From positions 59,770,212 through 59,834,211 of the forward strand of contig NW_020312828.1 in assembly GCF_003265705.1 (NCBI RefSeq): a stretch of 64,000 nt of DNA, given 5' to 3'. Below, piece after piece: positions 10,019 through 21,504 of this stretch. How positions within the stretch are numbered: position 1 is the stretch's first letter; the number at the start of each line of letters is the position of its first letter. Origin of the DNA: Callorhinus ursinus. Its lineage: Eukaryota; Chordata; Mammalia; Carnivora; Otariidae. The notes beneath the pieces were generated by a model. That model did not search any database and was not told where the DNA came from. It saw nothing but the letters and a program-made list of their open reading frames with translations. Made by a program: the position numbers and the translations under genes.

Positions 10019-12719
10019 TCATTTGCAGAGTCCTTGGAAACAATGCTTTTATTACTTGATATTGTGGACCCAATTCCTTTAATTAAACAATTAGTACAGT
10101 AGAAAAAAATGCCCAGCAAAATTTTAAATGTGTTCTAAAAGTGTTTAGTAATATTCAAAATTTGTTGAAGTAGATCTTTCCAATATCCTGAAGGATAGCA
10201 TAAAATTATTAATTTGGCTTTTATTTGAGAAAAATCAGAGCTTTTAAAGCTACAGTTTTCACTTTAATTTTCTGAGCAGAAAAATGTATGATTAATTAGT
10301 AAACAAAACTTTAGAATAGGTCAGAAACTATTTTTCAAAAAATATTTAGTAATTCCAAAGTATTAAGAGCACATTTTTCCCAAAATGCACACATAACAAA
10401 ATAAAAATCTATGCTCGTGCATTGACCGTTGCCAACCAAGTTGGCACAGCATTTGTAAAAAATACCGCATGAGAGAAGTGTGGATAGAACTTTTAAGAAC
10501 CAAGGACCAATTCTTAATGCCGAAGTACTGATTACTAGTAGTTTTTTTTTTTTTTAATACTAAGAATGTTCTTCCTATAAACTTTGTACTTGAATATTCT
10601 ATTCTAGTACTGTGAGCAATAATGCATTTTTTTCCTAACACCTGTCAATTCTTCTATTTCCTAAATCTCCATTTATTCTCCTAATTCTCTGCTTTTGGCT
10701 GATGCGTACTTACAGCTGTTGATCATTAAGGTTACAGCTGGCCTGTAATGAAGTAGTCTTTGCAAAAAGAAAAATTATTTATGTTTCTTCTCATGTTCCA
10801 GTGGACATTAGCTAAAGCAAGTCCAGAAGCAGATAGCCAGCCCTGTCCATGCAGCTGGTTAGCAGCATTACACACTGGCCTGGAAATCACTCTTTCTGCA
10901 GCTCATTTGAGTTTACAAACATTGAATAGGGAATATCATATGTTGTCAACTAGATTCCCCGGGATTTACACATGTGGCAAAACTACTTGTCTCTCTAAAA
11001 CAAAACAAAACAAGTATTCACGTGTATTTGGAATAAGAACCTCTCAAAATTCATCTATGTAGGTGGTGGTAAATTCTGGTTGCCCTAATCTCCCTAGAGT
11101 AATATCAGGGTGATTTTATGCACAACTGTTTGACAATGGACCACTGGCACAGGTTATTACATTGCTGAAGTAACCCAAATTATACAAATTGAAACAAAGA
11201 GGCTTTTCTCGTAAATAAAATAATCACTAGGAATCCTCAATCAGGGTGAAGAAGAATTCCACCTCTATCAAAAATTGTTTCCTAAAATGATATCATTGTT
11301 TTGCTACATATAAGTCTGCGAAAGTCAAAGAACTGACACAATAGGTTTAATAATTAGTGCCTTGAATTCGAACTTGTCTGTCACAAAGTGGTAGTCTTCA
11401 TTTCATCCCATCATCAGCCCAGTTACCCAATAAATGTTGAAAGCAGTAGGGAGAGCAAATTAAAATGAATCTACTTCTTAGTATTTGCCACAAATTAAAT
11501 ACTCTTAAAAGAAAAAAAGCATTTCAAATCTAAGAAGAAGAAAACAGCGCTGGTTGATGAATATTTCCACTTTGAGTTATATGTATGTCACAAAATATTT
11601 CATTTGCCTCTGCGTAAATTGTCAGCAATCTCTCCCTTATATCTGATTCATCCTTAAAGCAATGATGGCACGGTTTAACTGTTACATGGCCTTGTGATGC
11701 TAACAGTTGAAAAGTAAACTAAGCAAAATATAAAACAGAAGCAATGATAAACTTTAGAACAGCTAACTCATCTCTGAAAGAATGGGGGAGAAAGTAGAAC
11801 AATCTATGGACAAAAAATAAAACTTACAACTAAAAGTATTTTGAAAAACAGATTCTTCAGGAGAAAAAAAAAAAAGAAGTCTGCAAAATAGAGCTAGGAA
11901 CCTGTGATAGCAAAATATCTTAGACTGTGACATCAATATTCTTAGCCGAGTTGGCCGCATAGGTCTTTGAACAGAAAACTCAGACTGCCTGAATGCAACA
12001 AGCATTCACAATTGTAGGAGTAACTGGCTTAGGATATGGTGTTATTCAAAATGGGTCTTTTCTGTTTTGAAAGGCAAAATACTTCCTTAATACTTATTTC
12101 AGATACTAGGACATGTTTCTCTAGTGTAGGCATGTTAACCCTTGATGTGCTGGATACTGTATTTTAAAAGCAATAGAAAAATCTGGAACTCCATTTCATG
12201 TAAGAAAGCATATGGCTTGAAACTAAATATAGTTTAAACATATGAAGCATATTAAATTAATTATTATAATTTAAGTGATTTGAAAAATGTCTTCAGTTTT
12301 TATGACATATGCTTCTAATGATTCACATTACCTGTAGGTACTTCAAAAGCATGGGGATTCAGATTCTCTTCAGTAATTAGGGGGTCAAATGATATGCCGG
12401 CTATATTAGAGAAAAGAGCCTTGGGAACATGGGCCATGTACCAAAATAATAAGCTTCAACACAGATGGGAACCAAGCCTCAAAATGTTCTGCAATTGTAC
12501 CATTTTGAATATTGCACTTTAATGCTATGAGGAAGTATAAGAGCCGTATTTAAAGAGTTTGACACAATATTTGTACCTGAAGTCAAACAAAATGTCCATT
12601 TTGCCCAAGGATTGTCCCTATCTTTAGAGCCCTCTTTTTTACTTCCTAGATTGTTCTTTGTCAGATGCGTTTCCATGTACTGCTACACCTGAGAGCCCTA
12701 ATCTAAACCAGGCTGCCTT
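10019..12719. other. Unique non-coding stretch, repeat-poor
   Basis: About 2.7 kb with no recognised gene or transposon. The 10660-11060 part is less AT-rich than its flanks and contains several E-box-like CAGCTG sites (10724, 10735 and 10850 regions), which could suit an enhancer. A 100-codon frame there (10760-11062) has no recognisable domain. Confidence 0.45.
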
Positions 12720-13235
12720 ATTTATTTGTTTATTTACTCATCTATAATTCCACAAATATTTACTGAGCACCCAGAATATATGTTCTAAGCACTGCTTTAG
12801 GTACTAAGGAGATGTGGTAAAGAAGAGAAATAAGGTTACTGTCCTCTTGTAATTTTTTTATTCCCATTGGCAGACAATTTTAAAAAAAAGAAAGAAATTA
12901 AGTAACTCCAAATATGGAAAGAAAAATCAGAAAGGAAAACTGATAGAGAAAGATTGGTGGGAGAGATGTAAATCTCTTTTGTTGGGTCATTTGCAGAAGC
13001 CAGACGATCTTTTGTTGATACTTCAATAGTGAAAAGGCAGTGATGGTGTTTTTTCTCTTGGAGAAACAGACAGGTGATGGGCCTTGAGCTAGAAATGACC
13101 TGGGTAAGAAAGAGCAAGAAAGCCTGGCAGCTGGAGCATGTGGGCAGAATGGAGAAGAAATGAAGTTGAGTGTTGGGTAGAAGTGAGACCGTGTAGAGCT
13201 ATAGCAGTAGGGAGTCTGTGTTCTATTCAACCTAA
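12720..13235 (-). mobile_element. L2 LINE relic (antisense)
   Basis: Starts with the reversed L2 terminus (TTTACTCATC ... CCACAAATATTTACTGAGCA, CCAGAATATATGTTCTAAGC). Text up to 13230 (for example ATGGGCCTTGAGC, CTGGAGCATGTGGGCAGAATGG) is consistent with upstream L2 3' UTR in reverse, with gaps. Confidence 0.65.
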
Positions 13236-13254
13236 AATAACAGCAAAGCCATAA

Positions 13255-13465
13255 TAATGCTACTAGCAAGACAGAACTCATCGAGCGCTTATTATGTGTT
13301 AGGCATTTCTTTAAGCACTACACATAACCTCCTCTATCCCTTATCACCATCTCCATCTCATAAATGGGAAAAATGAAGCACAGAGAAGTAAAGAAACTTC
13401 TCCAAAGTCACCCAGCTGGTAAGAAATGGAGTCATCTGCTGATAAACACCACACCTCTTATATTT
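13255..13465 (-). mobile_element. MIR SINE relic (antisense)
   Basis: Good MIR match in reverse: GAGCGCTTATTATGTGTTAGG, AAGCACTACACATAA, AAATGAAGCACAGAGAAGTA, GTCACCCAGCTGGTAAG. Lies between two L2 relics. Confidence 0.85.
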
Positions 13466-13704
13466 AAAATAAATGGCAAACACGCGTGTGATAATTCTTA
13501 ATCTGTCAATTTATCTTATGCCCTTAAATATGCATTACATGCCCACTTTCTGCAAGCCATTATATTCAGGACAGCTAGAATGCCATCTTAACTCTGTGTT
13601 TTATTTGTCTGGACTCATGTCTTACAGGGACATGCTATGTAGGAGATCGCATAGTCAAGTAGGAAAAGCACCAGTCTCAGGAATTAGTGTTCCAGTTTAA
13701 CAGG

Positions 13705-13839
13705 CTGAAAAGAGTAGTACTGAAGAGCACGGCTGTACAGTTAGACTAGTTTTGTGCCCTCAGACAATGATTTGATCACTTTAAGGATCATCTTTAACCT
13801 GTTGCTAAAATACAGGTAATAGTACCTCCCTCACGCAGG
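13705..13839 (+). mobile_element. MIR SINE relic (sense)
   Basis: Sense MIR text: AGAGCACGGCTGTACAG, TTTGTGCCCTCAGACAATG, TTTAACCTGTTGCTAAAATA, GGTAATAGTACCTCCCTCA. Directly abuts the following L2. Confidence 0.7.
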
Positions 13840-14625
13840 TATTTATTCATTCACTTAACAAATATTTATTGAGTGTTTTGCATGTGCTGGGCACCATTCT
13901 TATCTATAAACAAATTTAAAAATCCCTGCCTTTATGTAATTTCCATTCTATTAGGACTGGAAGAACTCAGACGTGATTAATATATGTTAAAATGTATAGC
14001 AAAATATATGGTATGTTAGAAAGTGTTATGCGATGTGGAGAAAAAAACCAGAGCATTAAGAATGACAAGAAGTATCAGGGTGGGGAAAATGACTGCATTT
14101 GGGGTAGGGAGCCCAATTTAGGCATCACCTTGTCAAAGTGACATCGGAGGAAAGATTTATTTTAAAAAAAGAGAAGATCAGAAGCAGAGACTGTGAGTTG
14201 AGAGAAGATGTGGGGTATCAGAGAAGGGCAGCAGAAACGATCATGATATAGACTTTACCAAGGCAGAGAAAAATTGTGGTGTTTACTCTGAGTGAAATGG
14301 ACAGCCAATGGAGGGCAGGGAGCAAATGAATGATATAATGTGACCTGTGTTTTGACAAGACACTCTGGCTGCTATGAACAGAATGGACTGTGGTGGAGGG
14401 AATATAAGCAGTGAGGTCCCTTAGAAAGCTATCGCAGTACTGCAGGTGAGAGACTGGTGGCTTGGACCAAGCTGATAGCAGTGGAGATGGTAAGAAACAG
14501 TCATATCCTCAATATATTTTGAAAGTAGAAAAGACAGGATTTGCTGAGGGATCAGATGCATATGAGATGGGAAAGAAAGACAGGGCTCAAGGAAAACTGC
14601 AGTCTTAGGTTATCGTGAGGAATCC
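13840..14625 (-). mobile_element. L2 LINE relic (antisense), long 3' fragment
   Basis: Starts with ATTTATTCATTCACTTAACA, AATATTTATTGAGTG (reversed L2 terminus). It continues through the reversed 3' UTR to ACACTCTGGCTGCTATG, GCAGTACTGCAGGTGAGAG, TGGCTTGGACCAAG and AGGATTTGCTGAGGGATCAG near 14550, all in L2 order. About 785 bp, the best-preserved L2 in the window. Confidence 0.85.
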
Positions 14626-17600
14626 ACATGATCCTACCTAGAGAGCATCCAGTGCAATGCTTTACAGAGTGCAGGCTACAAAACTGATAATTCTCAGAGG
14701 AATTTCAGCATATACCTCTTAATTTCTTCATCCAGTAAATGGCCGTGGTTCTACCTGTGCAATTGGTTTGTGGCCAGGAGCATGGATGTAAATATCAAAG
14801 CAGTTTTTCTACTGAAATTCTCAGAGGAGATGCTCAATAAGGATTCAAGGGAAGAAGTTTACACATGGCCTTTATGAACAACAGGCGACCACTAATATTT
14901 GGTACTTAGAAGTCCTTTATAGAAATGCCCAACATACTAAAGCGAGAAGAACCAGAAGCAGTACGAAGGGAGGGCATATAAGTAGGTTCACACATGAGAA
15001 AGGGGAAGGCTCTGGGGTATGTTATGAAGATAAGTCAAGGCAAAGTTCTCTAGAAGCCTAACAGGCAAAACTCTCGAGGCTTATTTTTGGGTCAGGATAA
15101 ACCTACATGGAATTATAGATTTCTAGTAATAAAGTCATTAGTCTGAAGAAGAAAGATTAAATATAAAAAGAGCTTTTAGGTAGGGAAGAGTAAATTTTAA
15201 ACTCTCCTATTTAGAAAATATCTAGATAAATGCAACTAAATAAATCAGCAGGGAGACCTTCTGATTCATCTTTTTAATGGCTATGTGATGATGATAAGTG
15301 CATTGTTACTTTCTGCCTTTTGTTGCCTTCAAATGAAGATCCTAAACTGCAGTCATATGAACTAGATAGAGGGAAAAGGCCACTTTTATAAAAACGGAAC
15401 TATTTTGTTATATGTCTATGATTAAGAGTGCTAGTATAGGGCTCCGTAACCCATACATTCACGCAAAGTGTCTTTTTTATATTGAAAAAGTATATACAAC
15501 TTCCATCTGCATGTTAAGTTTCAGCATTTCACAGAACATATTAGACAAGTCACTAAATTTTGAAAATGCTAAAGAACTGTGGGAAGTGAAATCACTAAAG
15601 GAAGATATAATTTGCCGTAATTAAAATGGTGGCTATTAGAGTGTACGAGACATTATTCTAATATTTTAATTATTTAATAATTATTTTGAATTTTTCATTA
15701 AATTGCCAGCTTTATAATGAAGCTATTGACAGGCAAGTGCTGTTCTAAAACTTGCACCTCCACCTGCTAACACATGGCACTCAACAGTTCTGGAAACTGC
15801 CTGCCATTTTTAGAGTCAGGTGCTTCTGTGGTTATCTTTGGAAAGGTATTCCCCCTTGGAACTTGCATTTTAATTACTGAGTATTTTTTTCTGCCTTATT
15901 TCTATGTAGTGATCGAGATACTTGACTGAGCTTTATTTAAATAGGACACATGCACTGTTTCAAACTCGTTTTGCCTAAGAGGTGAATAGGAGTATAGCAG
16001 CTATGCTACTTATTTGAATCTCAAATACATTAGCAACTATTACCTTCTGTCTTTCATTTAGCTATTATACAATAACATAAAGAATATTGCATGTGCCTGA
16101 ATTACGAAAGATATTTTTTCAACTCTGATTTCCACATTATTTGCTCAAAGCTAGCAATGTACAATTGCCTTTAATGTTTATTATTCCAACTTTAAAGTTT
16201 TTCTTTTTAATCAGAGAAAATCAAGTTGGTGAAACACAATTAGGATTTTCTCCAATTACATTACCATTAGGCAGTGCTGTCTTTTAGCTTTGGAACAGCC
16301 TCTGTCATGGAATATGGAATGTATAGCATTTAAGGGTATGTTTCTAAAAGCAACAGATTAGAGATTCATAGAAATGCTATGTAACCAATGTATTAAAACA
16401 TTCCTAGCACCTCAATGTATTTGGTATATGTTTAAAGTTTCAAAGAGCAATAATTCTCTGTAGAATGAAGGACTTTACATAAGTTTTACATTTTGAGGGC
16501 GTATTTTTGAATTATTTGGATATTTTAAATGTAAGAGGATATGTCAATTCCCTTCAAGAATCATCAAAATAGTGTTAGTAATTTCTCCTTAAATATTTTT
16601 TAAAATACAAAAAGTTACTATTGGCCTAAGATTAACGACGGAAAGTTTTAGATGGAAAGGAAAATTATTCAGAAGGTTGCAAGCAATTAGTTATAAATGA
16701 GAATCTTTAGGTCAGCTGTGTCACATCCCAGGTCTAACAGAAGAGAAAGCTTGTATTTATTTTATTTTAATATTAATTTTAATTTTCATGTGGATTGAAA
16801 TAAATCTATCTTATTTCTTCCAGAACTAGCTTAATTTTACTTTTTTAAAAAAATTAATTTGTCTTCTGTTTAAGAAACCATTTTACGATTTGGAAACTAT
16901 TGTGACTGACATCAGAAATTCCAGACTATTTTCCTATAAAATTTCAGAGCTATTTTTTTTAATGAAAAGCTTAAAATAACTCTTCAAATCTTCAATAACA
17001 TAGAACTTTTTCCTCGTTATGAAAAAGAAAATCACATCTTATGTCACAGGCTTATAAATTCTTACTATTACTACAATATGTCAAACAAGTTGGTTATTAA
17101 ATATGCATATGGGTAGTATAGGAGTCAGATTTTGGCATAGTGATACTGAAATCTTGATGATATGTTTACATTATCAGTCTAGAAATTAGTGTAGAAATCC
17201 TGAAGCTATCACTTAAAAATCTTCTGTGCATTCTAAACTGTACGTATTACCTTTCAGGGAGAACGCCCATGCAGGTATTATTATTCATACATTTAATTAT
17301 TAAAACAAGAAAAAAAAGTTATATACTCAGCACTTCTTCCACTGATAGAATTTTTGGCAATGGTATATTTGGCCCTTGCAAAAGTCTAACTTAAGCTGTT
17401 TTTTGATTAATAAGAAAACCAAAGTGCAAACTGGAAGAGAAGCTTTTAATTATATCAGTGGCTATAGGAGGATTAAAACTGGGTCAGGAAATGATCTAAC
17501 ACTATGAGTTCAGTTCCGCCTTTTACAGATAGAAGTCGCACCAAATAACCTCATTCTTTCATGTTCGAAAACTGGAAAACAAGTTCACTTGCTGAAAGAC

Positions 17601-17639
17601 AGAGAAGTTCATCTAAGATCAAAATCATAAACTGCGACT

Positions 17640-17765
17640 TTTACTCTGGCTTCATGTCTAACTTACTCCCAGGCATTGGCCAAGTTACTTAAATCTCAAA
17701 TGGTTCGTCTATATAATGGGGATTACAATAATCCCTTGCCCTGTGATGATGCACAGAAAATGAAG
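17640..17765 (+). mobile_element. MIR SINE relic (sense)
   Basis: Segments CTTACTCCCAGGCATTGG, CCAAGTTACTTAAATCTC and TATAATGGGGATTACAATAA match the MIR core in order. Confidence 0.65.
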
Positions 17766-18364
17766 CCTTGCTTTTAATGCTGTTTGAAGTTCTTCACTAA
17801 GCGGTAAGGCATTATTCAGACATGTGTAGAGATTATCATCTGGAAGAAAATAGTATTTGAGAAAAAAAAATCAAATAGGTCTGTGACCGAATATGACGAC
17901 TCTATTAGGGATTATGTGAAAGATTTTTAACACACACAACATGTATCTTCGTTCTGTCTACCTTGAGTGTCATTAAAAATAAAAGCTTAAGAAAGACATT
18001 ATACAAAATAAAAAAAAATTAAAAGGAAAAGGTGAAACAGAGCTGCTATCTAGGATAGATCAACAGAAAAATCAAGGGAAGTGTTTCTGTATTCTAGTAA
18101 GAACAACTGTAATAGATGAATTACTTGGGCAGAATTGAAGGAAAGGACCTGGGGTCTGTGAGCACTTCTGGTCCAACTTTTAATTATGCAAACCTTTAGA
18201 CACAGTTTCTAAAAACGGGAAGACATGCAAGCCGAGAAACTCTTCCCAAACCCCGCTTGCAGCATAGCTCATCAAATTATTGATTGCTCTGAAAGGTAAC
18301 AAGGATGCTCAGCAAATGCAGGTCTCCTAAGGGCCCAGGTACGGGGAGATTCTACTCTATCAAA

Positions 18365-18383
18365 ACAGCAGCAGCAGCAGCAA
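18365..18383 (+). repeat. (CAG)5 triplet repeat
   Basis: ACAGCAGCAGCAGCAGCAAC, five CAG units followed by CAA/CGA/CAA variants. Short and not in a coding frame. Confidence 0.85.
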
Positions 18384-18747
18384 CGACAACCAGAATAACA
18401 ATAAAATGAGCACTTTCAGCTTGACTTCCATTTTTAAAAAGACGGTTGTAATAAATTCTTGTCTGGTTCTCCAATCTCTTTTAGAAAGCATTTCAAAGCT
18501 TTCTAAAGGCAAAGGATTAAAAAAAAAAATTTATGGCTTCCTATAAGAGGGATACAATTTTCTTCCAGTTTTTGAAGCTTTCAATACCCTGTCTTAATGC
18601 AAATCATTCTAAAGTGCTTTAAAAACAAACAGGAATATTTCAGGCTAAAGAAGCACTCCACCCTGACAATTTAACAGGAGAGAATGTTCAGAGGTAATAA
18701 ATACATATTTCTTCTTAATATCTCAAAAGTATCTATTTTTTTCCCTC

Positions 18748-18772
18748 CATTTGGCATGAGGAATGCCAAATG
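18748..18772. promoter_or_regulatory. Perfect 10-bp inverted repeat (hairpin or dyad site)
   Basis: CATTTGGCAT, a 5-base spacer GAGGA, then ATGCCAAATG. The arms carry TTGGC/GCCAA half sites of NFI type, but the half-site spacing is nine bases, not the five of a standard NFI palindrome. A regulatory role is only a guess. Confidence 0.35.
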
Positions 18773-18904
18773 CAGAGTGCATGGGGATAATTTTCAGTTA
18801 CAAATACAAAATTTTCCTTCAAGGAGAAGTGTGTGTTTTCTTAATCGCTGATAATAAAAGGCATCTGTGCCCTTGTTCATCTGGCAATTGAAGGTGCGAA
18901 ACTG

Positions 18905-18945
18905 TCACGCACACACGCGCGCATACTCACACATACACACACCCC
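18905..18945 (+). repeat. CA/CG-rich alternating repeat
   Basis: CACGCACACACGCGCGCATA followed by CACACATACACACAC. Alternating purine-pyrimidine with several CpG, a sequence type able to adopt Z-DNA. Confidence 0.75.
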
Positions 18946-19842
18946 TCTTCTCTCATATGTTAAAATCCCATTAGAATAATCATCCAGCACCCATGAAATT
19001 TAATGACCAGCAGACATTTTATTAAAAAGAAAAATAAACCTTTCCATGGACTTTTTATACTATTAAACTTAAAAGATCCCAACCGATGGGGGGTAGGGGG
19101 AGGAGGGATTGCCCAGAGCACATGCATTAGTCAATAAGAAACAGACTGCTTTGATGTGTTTTGGCTATCACAAGCCAAGTTCCTATTAATTATAGGTTGC
19201 TTTACCTTTCGACACATAATTTACGTTTATTAAATGTAAAATATATTTTATATCATGATTATACCAGAGCCAGGCTAGCTGGTGATTCTTCTTTTTTCTG
19301 TATTATATGATGACAATAACTGCTATTACAAAACTTAAAATATTTTGGACTGAGGATGACACCCAAAGTATTAACATCCCAGGAACACCTTAGAGAATAA
19401 TCCCCAGGAGGTAAAAATGACCCATTTTAAGATCATTCAACCCTATATAATTTCTTTTGTTCACCTGAATTTGATTGAGGTCAATAGAGTTTTTGTTTTC
19501 TGTTTTACATAAAACCATTCATCCTGATTTCACTTATTAACACAAATAGGAACTTTGCATAGTTTGATTTTACTAATCAAAAAGTACTCAAAATCTGGTG
19601 AATTAATCCTGTCTATATCCTGAAGCTCTATAATATATAAAATTTGAGAAGACACACCGTGTGCAAAAAAATATAATTTTTCCTTCAAGATTCATGGTGG
19701 GTACATGCAAGATTTGTATCTGAAAACAATCTTAAATTTCTTCCTGAACTTTCACACACACACAAAAAAAACAGTAGAGTACAGAGCATAGACATAGCAA
19801 TGAAAATTCTTCCAAGAAAATATGATTTTAATATTAAAAATC

Positions 19843-20016
19843 GGGGCTCCTGGGCGGCTCAGTCGGTTAAGTGTCTGCCTTTGGCTCAGACGGTGATCTC
19901 GGGGCTCTGGAATCGAGCTCTGCATCGGGCTCCCTGCTCAGTGAGGAGTCTGCTTCTCCCCCTCACTCTCCTTCTGTGCTTTCTCTTTCTCTCTCAAATA
20001 AATAAATCTTTAAAAA
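19843..20016 (+). mobile_element. CAN SINE (SINEC)
   Basis: GGGGCTCCTGGGCGGCTCAG head, AATCGAGCTCTGCATCGGGC, shortened CT-rich body and AAATAAATAAATC tail. Target duplications AATATTAAAAATC (19830-19842) and AATATTAAAAACC (20017-20029). Confidence 0.96.
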
Positions 20017-20029
20017 AATATTAAAAACC

Positions 20030-20440
20030 AGATCTGCATACTAAATAAATCTTTGGTTTTAGTTTACTTTAATCAGAGGATAGAGGATGAAAAATTATTT
20101 AATTCCCAACTGGACAGTTGACTTTTAAATTGGAGAATTCCAGAAAAGATTTTGGATATGGTACATTTAAAAACACATAATTAAATTAATAATAAAATAA
20201 ACAGCCCAACATTTTATTTATTTTTATCATTATTACTTTTGTGACCACTCAATTCATTGAGTGTGATGTGTAAAAGGAAAAACTAAGCCGTCCATCTGTG
20301 AGAATTATGCCTGCCATAAGCGCAGTAAAATTACCACTGGAAAAGCACAATGCTTCTCCAGTTCTCACCCCCTGATTTTTACAACATAAATGTTCTTGCA
20401 GATAACACAATCATGTTAAAGGACACAAATTTTTCTATTA
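20030..20440. other. Unique AT-rich stretch
   Basis: No gene or repeat recognised. Contains a small dyad CACTCAAT-TC-ATTGAGTG at 20246-20263. Confidence 0.5.
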
Positions 20441-20453
20441 AAAAAACACAATT

Positions 20454-20964
20454 AAGTCAATCAGAGAAAGACAGGTATCATATGACCTCACTGATATGAG
20501 GAATTCTTAATCTCAGGAAACAAACTGAGGGTTGCTGGAGTGGTGGGGGTGGGAGGGATGGGGTGGCTGGGTGATAGACACTGGGGAGGGTATGTGCTAT
20601 GGTGAGCGCTGTGAATTGTACAAGACCGTTGAATCACAGATCTGTACCTCTGAAACAAATAATACATTATATGTTAAAAAAAAAAAAAAAAAGAAGAAGA
20701 TAGCAGGAGGGGAAGAATGAAGGGGGGAAATCGGAGGGGGAGATGAACCGAGAGACTATGGACTCTGAAAAACAAAGTGAGGGTTCTAGAGGGCCCGAGG
20801 GGGGTGGGAGGATGGGTTAGCCTGGTGATGGGTATTAAGGAGGGCACGTACTGCATGGAGCACTGGATGTTATACGCAAACAATGAATCATGGAACACTA
20901 CATCAAAAACTAATGATGTAATGTGTGGTGATTAACATAACATAATAAAAAAATAAAAAATTTT
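20454..20964 (+). mobile_element. Carnivore L1, 3' end (last ORF2 codons plus full 3' UTR)
   Basis: Begins in the last codons of L1 ORF2 (…E-K-D-R-Y-H-M-T-S…, stop near 20495) and runs through the 3' UTR to the AACATAACATAATAAAA end. The 3' UTR has two similar halves, 20517-20692 and 20693-20964, each with AAACAAA(C/G)TGAGGGTT, a G-rich run and a GTGATTA/ACATTATA-type end, separated by 17 A. Imperfect target duplications AAAAAACACAATTA (20441-20454) and AAAAAACACATTA (20965-20977). Confidence 0.93.
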
Positions 20965-20977
20965 AAAAAACACATTA

Positions 20978-21341
20978 ATTTGATAGATGCCAGTGCTCAT
21001 TTATCATGGATATAATTCAAGTATAGTAATTGCAATTAACTAGCATAATTAGGGGGTATACTTTGATTTTAAGAAAGCCAACCATGTTGAAATGTGTGTG
21101 TGACTCAAACATTGGTGATAACAACTTCCAGAAGCCACCAGGTTATGCATTTCCCTGAAGCAATCACATCTGTAGAGTCAGTATCATTTGTGGTACTAAC
21201 ATAAAATACAGATCACAGGACAAACGTTGCCCACATGGCTTGACAGAGGAGAATGTAACTGCCTTGATCTCTGTGGAGTTGCCCAGACTAAAGATCCAGG
21301 ACAGTAGGCTATGACCTGCCCTGGCAACAAACTTCTCACTG
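20978..21341. other. Unique non-coding stretch
   Basis: No gene or repeat recognised. Confidence 0.5.
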
Positions 21342-21434
21342 CCTTTTCTTTTTTCTTTCTTTCTTTCCTTCTTTCCTTCTTTCCTTCTTTCCTTCTTTTC
21401 TTTCTTTTCTTTCTTTTCTTTCTTTTCTTTCTTT

Positions 21435-21494
<60 letters not shown>

Positions 21495-21504
21495 TTTTCT
21501 TTTT
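21342..21504 (+). repeat. Pure pyrimidine microsatellite (CTTT)n/(CCTTCTTT)n
   Basis: 163 consecutive C/T bases. The left part has CCTTCTTT units, the middle CTTTTCTTTC units, and the right a clean CTTT run. The long phenylalanine/leucine/serine frame across it is an artefact of the repeat. Confidence 0.97.

Larger units (their letters stand above)
14626..19829. other. 5.2-kb repeat-poor stretch; candidate regulatory DNA
   Basis: Only one weak MIR (17640-17765) and short microsatellites are recognisable in 5.2 kb, against a repeat every few hundred bases elsewhere. No coding frame over 70 codons. It contains the hairpin at 18748-18772, CAG and CA repeats and a G-rich run at 19087-19107. Absence of insertions is compatible with constraint (enhancers, lncRNA) but does not prove it. 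Confidence 0.5.

Noticed and set aside
18748..18772. Canonical NFI site
   Set aside because: The half-site spacing is nine bases instead of five.
19087..19107. Strong G-quadruplex
   Set aside because: G runs are 6, 5, 2 and 3, so only three runs reach three G; weaker than the motif at 20545.
19800..20024. 74-codon plus-strand frame
   Set aside because: Runs through the SINE at 19843-20016.
20532..20898. Open frames in the L1 tail
   Set aside because: They are L1 3' UTR sequence, untranslated in L1, including poly(A)-coded lysines or phenylalanines.
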